Assembly: GCA_944739405.2 (NCBI GenBank) | Contig: OX123183.2 | Location: 97,850,729-97,914,728 of the forward strand | Reading direction: 5' to 3' | Origin: Euclidia mi | Taxonomy: Eukaryota > Arthropoda > Insecta > Lepidoptera > Erebidae | DNA: 64,000 bases | Shown here: one piece after another, positions 32,415 to 43,751 of the stretch | Position numbering within the stretch: the first letter of the stretch is position 1 | Layout: each line of letters starts with the position of its first letter | Made by a program: the position numbers and the translations under genes | The notes under the pieces: generated by a model | What the model was told of the DNA's origin: nothing | The model's database searches: none | The model's input: the letters and a program-made list of their open reading frames with translations, nothing else

Positions 32415-32490
32415 AAGTGGCTCGGATAGCTTAGTCGATACAGCATTGACACGGTTCGTCGTGGTCGCGGGTTCAAGTCGTGCCCCAGGA
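32415..32490 (+). other. tRNA-like sequence (pseudogene or SINE head)
   Basis: 'ggatagcttagtcgatacag' looks like a D arm with A box and 'gcgggttcaagtcgtgcc' like a T arm with B box. The acceptor ends do not pair well and no convincing anticodon stem forms, so this is a decayed tRNA or a SINE head, not a working tRNA gene. Confidence 0.45.
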
Positions 32491-33271
32491 ATTTATTTTT
32501 ATAGCTTTAAATTAATTGCAATCCAATCTACCCTAGCATAAGTAATGCTCAAAATTATATTTTAATACTTACCTATTCCATTACCATCAAACACAATAAA
32601 ATTAATTTCGTAGGTTTTTGTCGCTTGGTCAGATAATCAAAATTCAGGATGTTTAGCCTTATTTTTAATGGCCATATATTGATTCAGTATATTTTTAACG
32701 TATTTTTATATATAACTGCAAATTTATGTGTACTATGATGAAGTGTAAGTGTTCCTACTGTTTTTAAAGTACCTAGGTATGTGTCACATTTATTTTATTT
32801 GAAATATTCATTAATATAGTAATTACGATCAATAAACTAAAAAGGAAAACACAAATTAGGGTTATACAAAATCAAATTGGTCTTAGAACATTAATCAAAC
32901 TAAAACACTTTTAAAACCAATGCCTTCATCAAGTCGGTTCTTAGTCATATATTTTTACCTACGATCTCTTGTAATCGATGTCTGCATAGTAGTTAGTCTA
33001 TGGTGGTAAATGACGTCACATAAAAATAAATAAATACATTGTTATGTTGTAATATGATATAATTAACTCTTTTTATTGGTTAAATAATAAATAATATTAA
33101 TTAGCGCTACTACAGATTCCAGTTCTGATTCGAATTAACCGATATGTCGTCGTTACAGAATTAATAAACGAAGCGGACCTACGCCGCAGGCAAGTCAAAG
33201 TGACACTAGATTGCTTTGCCGGTATATACATGCAAAGCATTTGAACAAAGTAAATGTTCTGAATGCTACAT

Positions 33272-33500
33272 CTAGTACTTTAGTACATATATATCGATGA
33301 TTTCTTTGCACTCAGATTTAGAAAGAGAATATATGTTTAAAATAGAGTAAAGTTTATTATATAAATGACTGCCCAAAAAACAGAACATTCTATGCGACAG
33401 GCTATTTGTATATCGAACTAGTGGTAAAATTCTATAATGTGGACGTCCCAGTGGGTTCCTACGAGTTGGTGGGCAATTAGTTACTGAATGTTTCTTCACT
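33272..33500 (-). pseudogene. Possible LINE ORF2 C-terminal remnant
   Basis: The minus-strand frame contains FLGSHLYNKLYSILNIYSLS preceded by TRRNPLGRPHYR, which resembles the extreme C-terminus of Jockey-like reverse transcriptases (aromatic residues then LYNKLP). There is no catalytic part and the similarity is short, so it is tentative. Confidence 0.4.
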
Positions 33501-34025
33501 ACTGCACAGAGAATGTACATATAACTGACGAACGGTAAGTACCTGACATGAGCCATATAATTCAGTGGTTAAAATATAAGTACTATAAACAGTAATTAGC
33601 ACCAAAGATAGAACTTTCCAGGCTGCCTGCAATAATTGATGATTTTTATAAACTTACGCTGGCTGGCTACCCGTGTACGTATAGGTACTCTCCTGAGAAC
33701 TCTACTATCAGACTCACAGATATAGATCTACATAGATAACGCAATTATCACGATTTGTATTGAAACCAAGCGTGCTGACTTTTTAATACCTACTCTACGA
33801 ACTGTACCGAAGCGATGCGCGATAGTATCGCTTGTGCGATATTCATCGTCTCCTAACACACAACGTCAGATCAAACGTCCAAAGCAAACGCGGCAACGTA
33901 ATGTGAATAAAGTTTACTTAACGGTAATTTATAGTTAGGTATATTCTGAAACGACACGCAGCTTGGAATACTTAAAAACAGTTTTAATATGAATTTACGC
34001 ATAATATAATTTTAAAATAACTTAC

Positions 34026-34105
34026 CTGTGATAGGAAATATGTTCCTGCCTTTGGGTGCTCGAAATTTTTGGGCTATTGCAGTTAATTATCACGCAACGA
34101 GGCAT
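34026..34105 (-). CDS. Putative first coding exon of a THAP-domain protein
   Basis: The exon encodes MPRCVIINCNS followed by about 15 residues ending in ISYH and a split codon. THAP domains begin M-P-x-C-x(2-4)-x-C at the extreme N-terminus and bind DNA through a C2CH zinc site, so the first two zinc ligands are visible here. It ends at AG|GTAAGT (donor at 34020-34025 on the minus strand), a perfect 5' splice site just where the 'xxFHxFP' part would continue. An upstream in-frame ATG at 34211 exists but the family starts at MP. The surroundings are GC-richer than average, as for a 5' end. No downstream exon was found within the window by eye. It may be a host transcription factor or a P-element-type transposase. 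Confidence 0.5.
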
Positions 34106-34254
34106 TTTTGTAGTTTTTTGCGGACGTTCGGCTGCAACAACGGACGCGCGGGGACTGAAGTTAGCGGCGACCAACCTCGACGCTTGGTCGGGGTTCAGAC
34201 ACGCGAAGTGCATGCATTTGCGTTATCTATGTAGATCTATGTCTGTGACCAGAC

Positions 34255-34380
34255 TACTCATCATCAGCCTTTAACAGTCCACTGCTGGACTAGGCCTCTC
34301 CTTTGAAGGAGGAATTGGCCTACTATGCCACGCTAGCGGGTTGGTATAGGGTTTGTATCTGGGGGCACGGGCGTGCCCCC
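34255..34380. mobile_element. LINE 3'-end fragment (CCACTGCTGGAC type)
   Basis: 'cagtccactgctggactagg' then 'cctctcctttgaaggagga' and 'gccacgctagcgggttgg' are hallmark words of a very common lepidopteran retroelement 3' end. Only about 100 bp is present. Confidence 0.6.
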
Positions 34381-34875
34381 GCACAGTCGAGCAAAAAAGC
34401 GGCACGGCCGTACCATCCTTTTCTCGAAGCAATTCAGGCCATTTTCGACCCGCTATAACTTCGTTGTGGATAAAACTAGAAGCCTATTTTTAGTACCTAA
34501 GCAGGCGTGGTATAAATATGGTATATTCCAAATTTCATTTAATTTGAACAAGTAGTTTAAGAATTACGAGTAAATTTTCGTGATTTTGTCACTCACTGAC
34601 CTATCATCAAAAGTCTAAGGCACTTCTAGCAGACATAGAAGCTTCAAATTTGGAATACAATTAGTGTTTAGTGTATGAATCAAGTAAAAACTAAAACATT
34701 TTTCAATTTCGGTCCAGTTTTCGACCTACATCAACTGCATAAATAACTTTCTAATCCCATATAAACATATAAGATTACAATGTTACGTTTATTAATTAAG
34801 AAAATACGTTGTTGGTGTACAAGAAGTAGAAGGTACCGGAAAGGGAAAAGTAGGACTATCTACAAAAAGAAATGA

Positions 34876-35086
34876 GATCCCATAAAAAACAATACTTGTC
34901 AAAAAACCAAGTCTCGCTACTGTAAAAAGTTGTGAGATCCATGTAATACCAAGTCGGTTCATTAAAAATCTTTAATGTTTTAAATAAATAGATTGACTTA
35001 GCAATCGCACTAATTTATATATGTATGTATTACTTATGAGATATATCGTGTTTTCATGCGATGGCATGCATGTTTTTTATGGGATC
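34876..35086. mobile_element. Short element with 16-bp inverted repeats
   Basis: gatcccataaaaaaca (34876-34891) and its exact reverse complement (35071-35086) enclose about 180 bp. The left arm is followed by 'aagtctcgctactgtaaaaa' and 'taccaagtcggttc', words I associate with a common lepidopteran repeat. No coding content. A MITE or a palindromic repeat of unknown class. Confidence 0.55.
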
Positions 35087-37499
35087 AAGTTTGCCTTCTC
35101 TTACAGTGCTGTTCTCTGCATAATATGCTCCCTCTTTCGGCTCTTACGACACCCATGGGATGATATGGGGTGGTGACAATCCGTATTCTTAATCCGTCAC
35201 CACACGGACAGTGATCAGACTACTATTCTAACCAAAAGGATTTTTATCTGAAGATAACGTCTTCTGAAAATCGGTAGTTCATTACGGAGCTCAGCAGTGT
35301 CGGTGCCTCCACTTGACTTTGTGACAAGTAACAGCGTCCTTTGATGCTTCCAACTCGTCTATTCACCTGACAATCCGTCGGGCCTGTCGATCGTGCGATC
35401 TTTGCAACAGATTGACAGCCACACCGACAGGTGAGTAGGGGCCTTTAGCCACGATTTGCACAGATTGCGATACAATTGCTCTGGTCAGCTATTTACTTAA
35501 TTAATGCCGATTGCTACGCGTAATTACGAATTATTCGATGGTTTGCTCTAAGGACTGGGCCACGATTGACACTTTAACGGTTTAGTGCGTGATCCTGAGT
35601 TGAATTAAATTCGCTTCTATCTATTAACCAAAATCTATTACAATTTAGTATTAGCACTTTTCTTTTGTAATAACCAAAATCAGTCGAGTAAAATCTAGTC
35701 ATACATAGTTCAAGAAGTTTTAAGACACCAATACATTTTTCTAATCTATATTAAATTACTTTGAAGTATTTACATAGCTGCTTGTGCTTCTTTTGTGTGG
35801 TGCTTATAATTATTTTCTCATCAATTAAATAAATCTCTTCGTTGCTGGTCTCCCGCTTTGTTAAGGAGGGAAGTGGATTGTTTATTTACCAACTCCTCCA
35901 ATATACTTCTGTTATTCAGTTCGTTGCGGGTTGCAAGACAGTTTAACTTTCCCCGGGACTTCCCGTGCGTCAAAAATTGTTGTCATTAATGGTCACTGCT
36001 GTTATAATATCTAATAATAATAAATAATAATAAAATCTGTTTATTGTAGTTTTGATACACATTAACATAAACTTAAAAAGACCCAACAACAAAAATATCT
36101 GTAGCTTATTGGTCAATCCAGAAATCTCCCACTTTTCTGTTTCACTCTACTTCTCACAATAAAGGATTATAGCAATTCAAATAAAAAAGCAGTCTAAAGT
36201 AAAGCTTATGCTAGCTTCTGAATGCGGCTTTGCTAGGGTCAATTATCAGGACATAATTAATGTACCTATGTATTTTTCAGCAAATATTCATAAAAATCTG
36301 TTCACTAGTTTTCTCATTAAAGGATAACAAACCAGCCATGATTACAAACTTTCGCGTTTATAATAATAGCAAGATTGTAAGACTAGGGCAGTTTTCTATT
36401 TTAATATTACGAAAATACCCCAGACTAGTTCAGTTTCAGCTGCTTATCTGTATAAACCCTTATAACTATTACTAATATTTCATATCGTACCGAGAAACAT
36501 GGCTTGATTTTAATTAATAAGTTTACCTACCGGCAAATCGTCTAAATTAATTTTGTGATAATTTAATAAGCTGACAACAGGCTGGTAATACAGCCTAAGT
36601 ATAAATTACGGCATAATTATAGTATAAATATAAATCATGTTTGTAATATAATTCCGATTGTAGATGTAGTAAATTGTGCAAATTTTCGTTGGGTATCTTA
36701 TTTTAAGCCGTAATTTAGTCAATGTTCTTTTAAACACGCTTTTGATTAAAACCAAACAAGTTGTAAAAATATTATGCTTTTCTATTAAAATACATTAATT
36801 ATATGTTTTGCAATTTATCCGGCGTTTCCGAGTCTTTAAAAATAAACCACGATGATAGAGGTCCTTATGCGGATGAAATGCCTGTAGATGTGACAGAAAA
36901 TTAGCGTTAGTAACTAATATCTAACCTTTCTGTCATTTTTCGTGTAGAAATAGATATATTATATAACAAATGGATGGCACGCACGACTGCACGGTGGGCG
37001 TAGTGGTTTAAGGCGCTGTGCTAAGCGACTGTTTTGGTAAATGAGGTGGTGAAGCAGGGGAGGTGAAGGGAGCTTAGCTCCGTCTACTGCGGGGCGCCCC
37101 CCTTCATTCTCGTCGTGTGCGGCCATATTCTGGTGACATCCGTATTCCAATATTTCAAAATCGCAAGCAAAACGTTTTAGCATATTGAATTGAGATACTG
37201 ATATTAAAATTTATATTACATACATCAATCTGTTTGTAAAATATAGGCATAGCGCAATTTTTGTTCTCAGTGCAGCCATGAGCAAAACTGGTTTTCATTA
37301 GACGTTATAGGTATTAATAGTTGACAAAAGTAGGTAAATACCTACGTGCCGTAAGATGTTCAAAATAATTAAGTCAGTTCCATGTATGGAGAGGCCATTA
37401 TTATGTTTGTTTTGTTTTTGTATAAAAATAGTGAAGCAGTTCATAGAATACCTACATCTAATTCCATTCCTGCCAGTTTTCAAATCTGTTTTGCAATAA
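35087..37499. other. Spacer with dispersed-repeat fragments
   Basis: No gene seen. At 35140-35225 'acacccatgggatgatatgg' and 'aatccgtcaccacacggaca' belong to a frequent lepidopteran repeat. At 35355-35470 opposed 'ctattcacctga' and 'gacaggtgagtag' words suggest another inverted-repeat element. At 36985-37080 there is a faint plus-strand tRNA-like head ('gcgtagtggtttaaggcgct'). Confidence 0.45.
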
Positions 37500-37602
37500 A
37501 TTGGCTGTGACATACGGGCGGACAGACAGACAGAGATTGCGAATCTATAAGGGTTCCGTTTTTAAAATTTTTGGCTACGGTACCCTAAAAACACAATACT
37601 GC
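37500..37602 (+). repeat. Dispersed repeat with GGTTCCGTTTTT...GTACCCTAAAAA end
   Basis: 'cggacagacagacagagatt' then 'tataagggttccgtttttaa' and 'ggctacggtaccctaaaaac'. A related copy lies at 56080-56398. The end can fold because the arms ggttccgt and acggaacc (slightly mutated here) are complementary. Confidence 0.6.
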
Positions 37603-38650
37603 TCTAGTAAGCACAAAAGCCGTATCTCAACTAAAGCGAGTTACGAGATAATTGAAGTTTAGTAAAAGTTGATTTCTTTTATTTATTTATGGATGTTTAT
37701 TGTTATTATAGGTATAATTATTATGGTAAAGATTTCGAAATACGTCGCCGTTTTTAGGGGTTGTGAGTGATTGGAGAGAGAGGAGGGGAGGTCTTGAAAC
37801 CCCCCTCACCATTTTCACATGCCGGAAATACTTGGTTTCCTCTGAAAAAAAATAATCTCCAAACATCGGTGTCATGGCACTGCCAACTTCCACATTCATC
37901 ACACTAGTTTAATAAACTAAGGTTGACGGAGCCCTGCGAAGGGCTCCTATTTTCGGATAAAGGGTCAAAAGAGAACCTAACATAACCTATTTAGTTACTT
38001 ATTTCAGTCGCACCTAACCCTAGGCACTCGAAAGCAATGACGCACAAATTTGACATTAGCTGTCAATATGATCATTCCAAGATGGCAGTTTTGCGTTTCG
38101 TTTCACGTTTTTCACATAAAACATAAAATAGACATTTGTAAAACTGTACTAAAGTATTAAAACTACGTTCAGTTTTGCATAATTGCCGAAGTATTAATGA
38201 AATTTTGGAAATTGTTTAAAAATATTTAGACGCGACTCCGGCAGCCAAAATTACTATTAGGTGATTAAAACGAACTCCCTTAAGCCCCCTACACTACCAA
38301 TACCCTCAAATTCAGGCGACTTGTTTCGATACCTAACCCATTATTATTTTTCAAAATAGATGAAACATCAAAAATATATGTGGATATACCTTATTCATGA
38401 GATACTGCTATGTCACTTAGAAAATTATAGAATTAGAATTTGAGTTACTGCTTTTTCGTTAGCTCTCGTCATACATGTCTGTATGGAAAAATATTAAAAA
38501 TTTATTTCGCTTCAAATATGCGTTGTTTCAAAGAAAATAAATATTAAAAGATATTTATTTATTTTCATTTATAATTTATTAACGAAATACAGAGTTTACA
38601 GCTCATCAAAAGTTAGCTGTCTGCTACAACCCGGCAGGTTTTCTTTATTC
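37603..38650. other. Spacer, no gene seen
   Basis: AT-rich spacer without recognisable features. The 3' end of the adjacent decayed YqaJ-type gene may reach into it. Confidence 0.5.
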
Positions 38651-39260
38651 TCATCGAATGTTAAAGGCAGTGTGTGAGGTGATAAGACTTATTATTTGCT
38701 GTTGCTCACGAGGCAAAGTTTCATTTACTTTCCTTTTACGGCTTGGTATTGTAGAAATTTCAAGCACTGATGAAACATTTTCCTCTCCGTGATCTCGCAA
38801 TGCCATCCCTTGAGCTTGACGAGAATCAACAATTTCAGGCAACTGCCAATTCATATAAAACGCCACAAGCTTCTCCCAGAAAACATCATCTCTTTCTATA
38901 ATTTCTATTTTTAGTGGTATACTTTCGCCACTCCACACAGCAAATAAACACTTTTGTTTGCGTGTAACGTGGCGTTGCCCCTGAATTTGGTAGGTAATAA
39001 CAATTACAACATTTGTTTAGACTAGTCAGTTCACTTTTTTATCATGTTTCCATATTTTTATTTTATTTGCTCTTATACTATTCTCCAGGCCATTCTTATA
39101 TGCAACTTTAGAACATTAAATTTCCACAATCATGTTTGGACCTATTAATCCATCTGGCGTGGCACCAATAATCGAATAATCCACAAGGCTCGATTGTTAC
39201 ATTTTCTTGCTTCGCCAGTTGTTGCAAAGCCAGTTGTTCATTTTAGATTCCATGCGCAAC
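38651..39260 (-). pseudogene. Decayed YqaJ-type (lambda exonuclease-like) recombinase gene
   Basis: In minus-strand order, three blocks match the YqaJ viral-recombinase family. Near 39160-39240: QENVTIEPCGLF, then IIGATPDGLIGPNMIVEI; the family motif is ATPDGxI...VEIKC with catalytic D and E/K. Here a stop replaces the K before C. Then about 38900-38995: YQIQGQRHVTRKQKCLFAVW, matching the Q-GQ-x-VT-x-C-x-FxVW block. Then ERDDVFWEKLVAFYMNWQLP, matching the D-x-FW...LPE segment. At least one frameshift and the stop show it is broken. In animals this domain is mainly found in transposon- or virus-derived genes; the host element is not identified. Confidence 0.65.
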
Positions 39261-39921
39261 TGATTTTACATTGCAAATATTTTATTTGTACAAAATATTT
39301 TTTACTAAGTTGGCTTTACTGCTGTTATCTCTTCTTTTTACCACTATACAAAAAGTTCAATCTGCCAACATATTCTTACGCAATTCGAACCCCACACTGC
39401 TATCCCTCTTGTAATTATTGCTTATCACTACGGAATTTGAGTCAAATTTGTTAAAAAAATTGTTTGGCATTTCTTGGCTAGCTCTTGAACAGATCGTGTT
39501 AGGAATGACTGAAGTCAAATGTGTGTAAGACGTTGCAGAACTGTTATCTTTAACTTCACTGTAATTACAATAATGATAATTAGTAACGTACTTTATTATT
39601 TAAAAAATACTATATCTTGTGTTATAGCAAACAGAGAAGTTACCTTCTTACTTATAAATGATTGATTTTAGAAATTAAAAAGATATTAGATGTACTGAGA
39701 CATACCTAATAGTTTATGAATAATCAAAGTTTTACCCGATGTTAAAAAAAAGGTTTATTTTCAAAACACAATAATACAACATTCGTTACCGCTTGTGTGC
39801 GGATTGCGGAGCGCCATATTAGCGCTGTCATCATTATTGTTCGCCGTGGCGGCATCTTAGCGCTCCAGGCGCTCTGACAAGCTAATGAATTTGAAATATA
39901 GGTACATAAAATGATTCGATT

Positions 39922-39925
<4 letters not shown>
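39261..39925. other. Spacer up to the LINE insertion point
   Basis: Mostly AT-rich. More of the YqaJ-type gene may be hidden here beyond recognition. A patch at 39790-39890 ('gcggagcgccatattagcgc') is GC-richer. No gene seen. Confidence 0.5.

Positions 39926-39961
<36 letters not shown>
39921..39961. repeat. (TTTA)n, the LINE tail
   Basis: Ten or so TTTA repeats. On the LINE's strand this is an (AAAT)n tail, which replaces a poly(A) tail in many CR1/Jockey-group elements. Confidence 0.9.
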
Positions 39962-40183
39962 ATAACATGGAAGACTTACAGCTAAGCAATCAAAACAAAA
40001 AGAGTAGTAAAGAAATCAGTAAGCCAATTACAAGTCCTCACGTATAAAACATTTCTTATATATAAAAAGTGAACAAACTCATAACATAACACTGCAATAA
40101 TAATATCAGAGTGTCACCTATTTCTATAATTAAACATTAACAGTACATTGATATTACATTTTCTTTTAACATAATTTTTGTTT

Positions 40184-43087
40184 TTATAAATTGAAAAAGT
40201 CAAGAGCCAAGCGCCTCCTGGCCGTTTCAACACTTATAAAATAAGGATCCAAGTCGCACTGTTTACATAGCCCATTGTAATTTCTACTTGCACGCACCAT
40301 ATAAGAGTTCTTTCTGTAGTTAGATGAAGCAAAAGGTACGCTTAAAGGTGGGTTGTTTCGAGTTCGAGAGGGTACATTCAGGTGAAGCTTAGATAAGAGT
40401 TCAGCACTATCAATATCATTTTTTAAGATTTTAATTAGAAATGCGGTATCAGAGATGTCTCGCCGACTTTTTAAAGGTAACAGATGGTATCTCTTACAGA
40501 GATTGAGGTAGTTTTCCGATTGATAAGGAACTTTCTGATGGTAACATAAATATCGAATAAACCGTCTTTGAATGTTTTCAATCCGCTCTATATACTTCTG
40601 ATAACACGGGTTCCATACTTGAGATGCGTATTCAAGATGGCTTCTAACATATGTACAATATAGGATCTTTAACGTCTTAGCTTTCGTAAAATATTTTGAT
40701 AAACGCATAATGAATCCTAGTGATTTTGATGCTTTAGCGACAACTGCATTAACATGTGATTCAAATATTAATTTCGAATCATGATAAACCCCCAAATCGC
40801 GAATGCAGTCGACCCGGGGCAGTAATTGATTGCCCAAAGTGTATGTTGTGGCAATAATTGTACGTTTGCGGGAATACGTAACCACTGAGCATTTTGTGGG
40901 ATTTAGGTCAAGCTTTCTCAGACGACAGTATTCCTCCAGTCGCCGCAGATCAGCTTGTAGTGCAATCATGTCTCCTATGGATGATATAGTGCTGAATATT
41001 TTCATATCATCAGCAAAACACAACAGCTTAGATGACTTGAGACACGATTCTATGTCATTAATGTAAATCGTGAATAACAAAGGCCCAAGCAAAGAACCTT
41101 GAGGACAACCACTTGGCACAGGAACCCAACTGGATATGTAGTTATTTAATACTACAGCTTGAGATCTGTTGTCCAAATAGGAGGAAAACCATCTGAGCAG
41201 GTCGCCACGGATACCAACGCTATTGAGCCGGAAAAGAAGGATATCGTGGGGTATTCGATCAAAAGCTTTACTGTAGTCTGTGTAGACTACATCAACCTGT
41301 GCATCTTTATCCATGGCTTCAGTTATAAAGTCATTTAACTCAACAAGATTAGTGACAGTAGATCTTCCCTTCATAAAGCCATGTTGATAAGTACTTATTG
41401 AGTTACTGACGGCCGAATAGACTTGTTTGTAAACAACTCTTTCGAAAATCTTGGCTATAATGCATAATTTAGAAATGGGTCGGTAATTAACAACCTCAGT
41501 TTTTGCTCCTTTTTTATAAATTGGCACAATAAAAGCAGACTTCCATATAGAAGGTACGGTACAAGTAGATAGAGACTGTTTAAAAAGAAGTGTAATTGGT
41601 TGGGCAAGACTTGATGCGCAACGTACTAGGAGTTTAGGTGATATATTATCTGGTCCTGGTGCCTTGGCTATGTCTAACGTTGTTAGTAGATGTTTGACGT
41701 CTTCAACTTGAACATTTATGTTGGAAATATCCGAAAATGCAGATGCTTCAATAAGAGACGATGACAAGTGGTCTAAATTGAAGTTCTTTGTGTTAGCGGG
41801 ATCAAGAAAATTTGATGCAAAGTAGGCAGATAAGGCTTCACTAATTGTTTCGCCAGAAGTAAACGTTTTGTTATTATAACTAAGTGTACTAGGGAATGCT
41901 TTAGAGTTACAACGTTGCTTAACAAAAGTCCAAAAGTATTTCGGATTACTTTTAATAGAATCCTCGGTAAGCTCTAAATAACTTGCGTAACATTGTGATT
42001 CAAGCACTTTTACTCTTTCGCGTAAAATTTTAAAAGTCTGTTTATCTAATCTGTTACCATAAGTTTTAAACTTTTTAAAATATTTATGCTTTTCTTTTAT
42101 AGTTCTAATGAGTGCAGAGCTATACCAGATTGGATACGAGTTATTATGTGATGATTTCCTTGGTATGTATTTTGTTTGGAGATCAGATATAGTTTTATTA
42201 AAGAAGTTTACTGAATCATCAATAGTACGCCCCGCAAACTCACGCACCCAGTCGATTTTGCCGATACAACCGTTGATGGAGTCAAAATCGCCCTTATCAT
42301 ATAAAAAACGTAATCGCGGCACGCTTTTTAAAATAGGAGCCTCGATAAAATCTAAGTCCAATAATAAAGCCGGATGATAAGTATCTATGGGCACTAAGGG
42401 CTGTAGACATTCACTTACATTTACAGGGTTATTACACAGAACCAAGTCGAGAATCCTATCATAAATATTAGCAACGCCATTATATTGCTGTAAATCTAAA
42501 GCACACATCTCGTCAATAAGTAAATGTTCATCATGAGTACTACAATTCGTAGCAGCTAGAAATGAATTATCAGATGATACCCAGTGAATACTACTCATGT
42601 TGAAATCACCCACGATTAGAAAAGCATCTGATGGATTATCAATAACATTTTGATTTAGTTTAAATAGGAAATTAGAAAGTTGTGAAGAAAAGGATAGACC
42701 GAGATTTTGTTTACATAGATACAAAACGCACAAATACAAGTTTATGTAAGAACGAGAATTATATCGCTTTAGACGTATGCTAAGCCATAAATCTTCAGCT
42801 GTAGAAAAGAAAGTAGGCTGCGACATAGCCGGTATATCCCTCCGAGTAGCAATTAAGACACCACCTCCACGCGACTGCCCAGTAGATACATAGTCCCTAT
42901 CACGGCGCCACACAATATATCTATCATCAAAGAACTCTGAATCCGAAATCCCATCTGTTAACCACGTCTCTGTAAGAATAATGATGTCATACGAATTAAT
43001 TTGAATCTGACGAAAGAAGGTATCAGTCTTAGTTCGGAGACCACGAACGTTTTGATAGTAGATGTTCAATTTATGTTTAGCTAGCAT
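40184..43087 (-). CDS. LINE ORF2: endonuclease and reverse transcriptase
   Basis: About 967 residues from the ATG at 43085-43087 (MLAKHKLNIYYQNVRGL). An in-frame ATG at 43115-43117 and an open frame to 43153 also exist; I prefer the internal start because IYYQNVRGL is the usual beginning. The N-terminal third is an APE-type endonuclease with QNVRGL, LTETWL and VGDFNM. The middle is a reverse transcriptase with NYRPIS, DYSKAFDRIPHDILL, SGCPQGSLLGPLLF and the catalytic FADD. The C-terminus has YVRSHLEYASQVWNP. No RNase H. The protein nicks target DNA and copies the element RNA at the nick. No internal stop. The usual SDH near the end of the endonuclease reads TYHPAL, a possible lesion. Confidence 0.93.
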   Translation of the reverse strand: MLAKHKLNIYYQNVRGLRTKTDTFFRQIQINSYDIIILTETWLTDGISDSEFFDDRYIVWRRDRDYVSTGQSRGGGVLIATRRDIPAMSQPTFFSTAEDLWLSIRLKRYNSRSYINLYLCVLYLCKQNLGLSFSSQLSNFLFKLNQNVIDNPSDAFLIVGDFNMSSIHWVSSDNSFLAATNCSTHDEHLLIDEMCALDLQQYNGVANIYDRILDLVLCNNPVNVSECLQPLVPIDTYHPALLLDLDFIEAPILKSVPRLRFLYDKGDFDSINGCIGKIDWVREFAGRTIDDSVNFFNKTISDLQTKYIPRKSSHNNSYPIWYSSALIRTIKEKHKYFKKFKTYGNRLDKQTFKILRERVKVLESQCYASYLELTEDSIKSNPKYFWTFVKQRCNSKAFPSTLSYNNKTFTSGETISEALSAYFASNFLDPANTKNFNLDHLSSSLIEASAFSDISNINVQVEDVKHLLTTLDIAKAPGPDNISPKLLVRCASSLAQPITLLFKQSLSTCTVPSIWKSAFIVPIYKKGAKTEVVNYRPISKLCIIAKIFERVVYKQVYSAVSNSISTYQHGFMKGRSTVTNLVELNDFITEAMDKDAQVDVVYTDYSKAFDRIPHDILLFRLNSVGIRGDLLRWFSSYLDNRSQAVVLNNYISSWVPVPSGCPQGSLLGPLLFTIYINDIESCLKSSKLLCFADDMKIFSTISSIGDMIALQADLRRLEEYCRLRKLDLNPTKCSVVTYSRKRTIIATTYTLGNQLLPRVDCIRDLGVYHDSKLIFESHVNAVVAKASKSLGFIMRLSKYFTKAKTLKILYCTYVRSHLEYASQVWNPCYQKYIERIENIQRRFIRYLCYHQKVPYQSENYLNLCKRYHLLPLKSRRDISDTAFLIKILKNDIDSAELLSKLHLNVPSRTRNNPPLSVPFASSNYRKNSYMVRASRNYNGLCKQCDLDPYFISVETARRRLALDFFNL

Positions 43088-43751
43088 AGTGAACAAAGCC
43101 AATAACAGGATATGCATCAATATATTGGGACATATTAAAATGATTATAAACACAAATAATTAAAAATGGGCAATCTAGAAAACGCTTAAAATAAGCCTGG
43201 TATAAACACGCATAGTGAACAAAACCAATAACAGAATATGTATTATTATTGTGGGTAAGAATAAAATAATGATGAACCCGTATCACCAAGAATTTGCAAT
43301 CTAGAGACACCGTTATATAAACTCGGTATAAACATGAATAGCGAACAGAGCCAATAATAGAATATGCACTATTATAGTAAGTAATAATAAAATAATAATG
43401 TAAACAAATAACATAGAATGGACAATTTAAAGATAACATTGTATAAACACGATATAAACGTATGTAGTTAATAAAGTCAACAACAATATACGTATTATTA
43501 TAGTCTGCAAGAGTAAAATAATAATTATATACATAATTAACAAAGAATGGGTAATTTAAAAGGAACAATGAATAAAGGCGGTAAGCTTCAATAATGTTTA
43601 AACTCGACCGATACCCAGGTAGCGCGACAACTGTGCGAGAAAGCAAGCGATACTGTGCATGCGTAGGTGCAAGCAGGACAGGAGTATAATTATTACATAG
43701 AGCTTTAAAGTAAACAGCGCGCTTAAGGAGACAAATGAATACGAAACTCAT
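43077..43751 (-). CDS. Tandem-repeat open frame between ORF1 and ORF2
   Basis: An open frame of 251 codons reaches from about 43832 to 43077; the first ATG is at 43749-43751 (about 224 codons). It is rich in Tyr, Phe, Leu and Ile and, after a hydrophobic start, consists of four units of about 42 residues, each with a core like CPFYVICLHYYFI and ending near VHYAC. The units mirror four 126-bp DNA repeats. Its stop (TAA, 43077-43079) lies within the first codons of ORF2: the ORF2 ATG at 43087-43085 is inside its last codons. No known domain. It may be a real hydrophobic protein, a frame that delivers ribosomes to ORF2, or an accident of a repeat whose period is a multiple of three. Confidence 0.35.
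   Translation of the reverse strand: MSFVFICLLKRAVYFKALCNNYTPVLLAPTHAQYRLLSRTVVALPGYRSSLNIIEAYRLYSLFLLNYPFFVNYVYNYYFTLADYNNTYIVVDFINYIRLYRVYTMLSLNCPFYVICLHYYFIITYYNSAYSIIGSVRYSCLYRVYITVSLDCKFLVIRVHHYFILTHNNNTYSVIGFVHYACLYQAYFKRFLDCPFLIICVYNHFNMSQYIDAYPVIGFVHYAS
43085..43588. repeat. Four 126-bp tandem repeats in the LINE
   Basis: The word atagtgaaca and variants recur at 43086, 43212, 43338 and 43464, each 126 bp apart, followed by 'ccaataacagaatatg' type sequence. Divergence grows toward ORF1, so the ORF2-proximal copies are the youngest or best conserved. The repeat boundary coincides with the ORF2 start codon. Confidence 0.9.

Larger units (their letters stand above)
31706..34025. other. 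Spacer with small remnants
   Basis: AT-rich spacer. It holds a tRNA-like segment (32415-32490) and a possible LINE remnant (33272-33500). If the exon at 34026 is real, part of this is intron of a minus-strand gene; I could not find a next exon. Confidence 0.45.

Noticed and set aside
32415..32490. Functional tRNA gene
   Set aside because: A- and B-box-like words are present but acceptor and anticodon stems do not pair.
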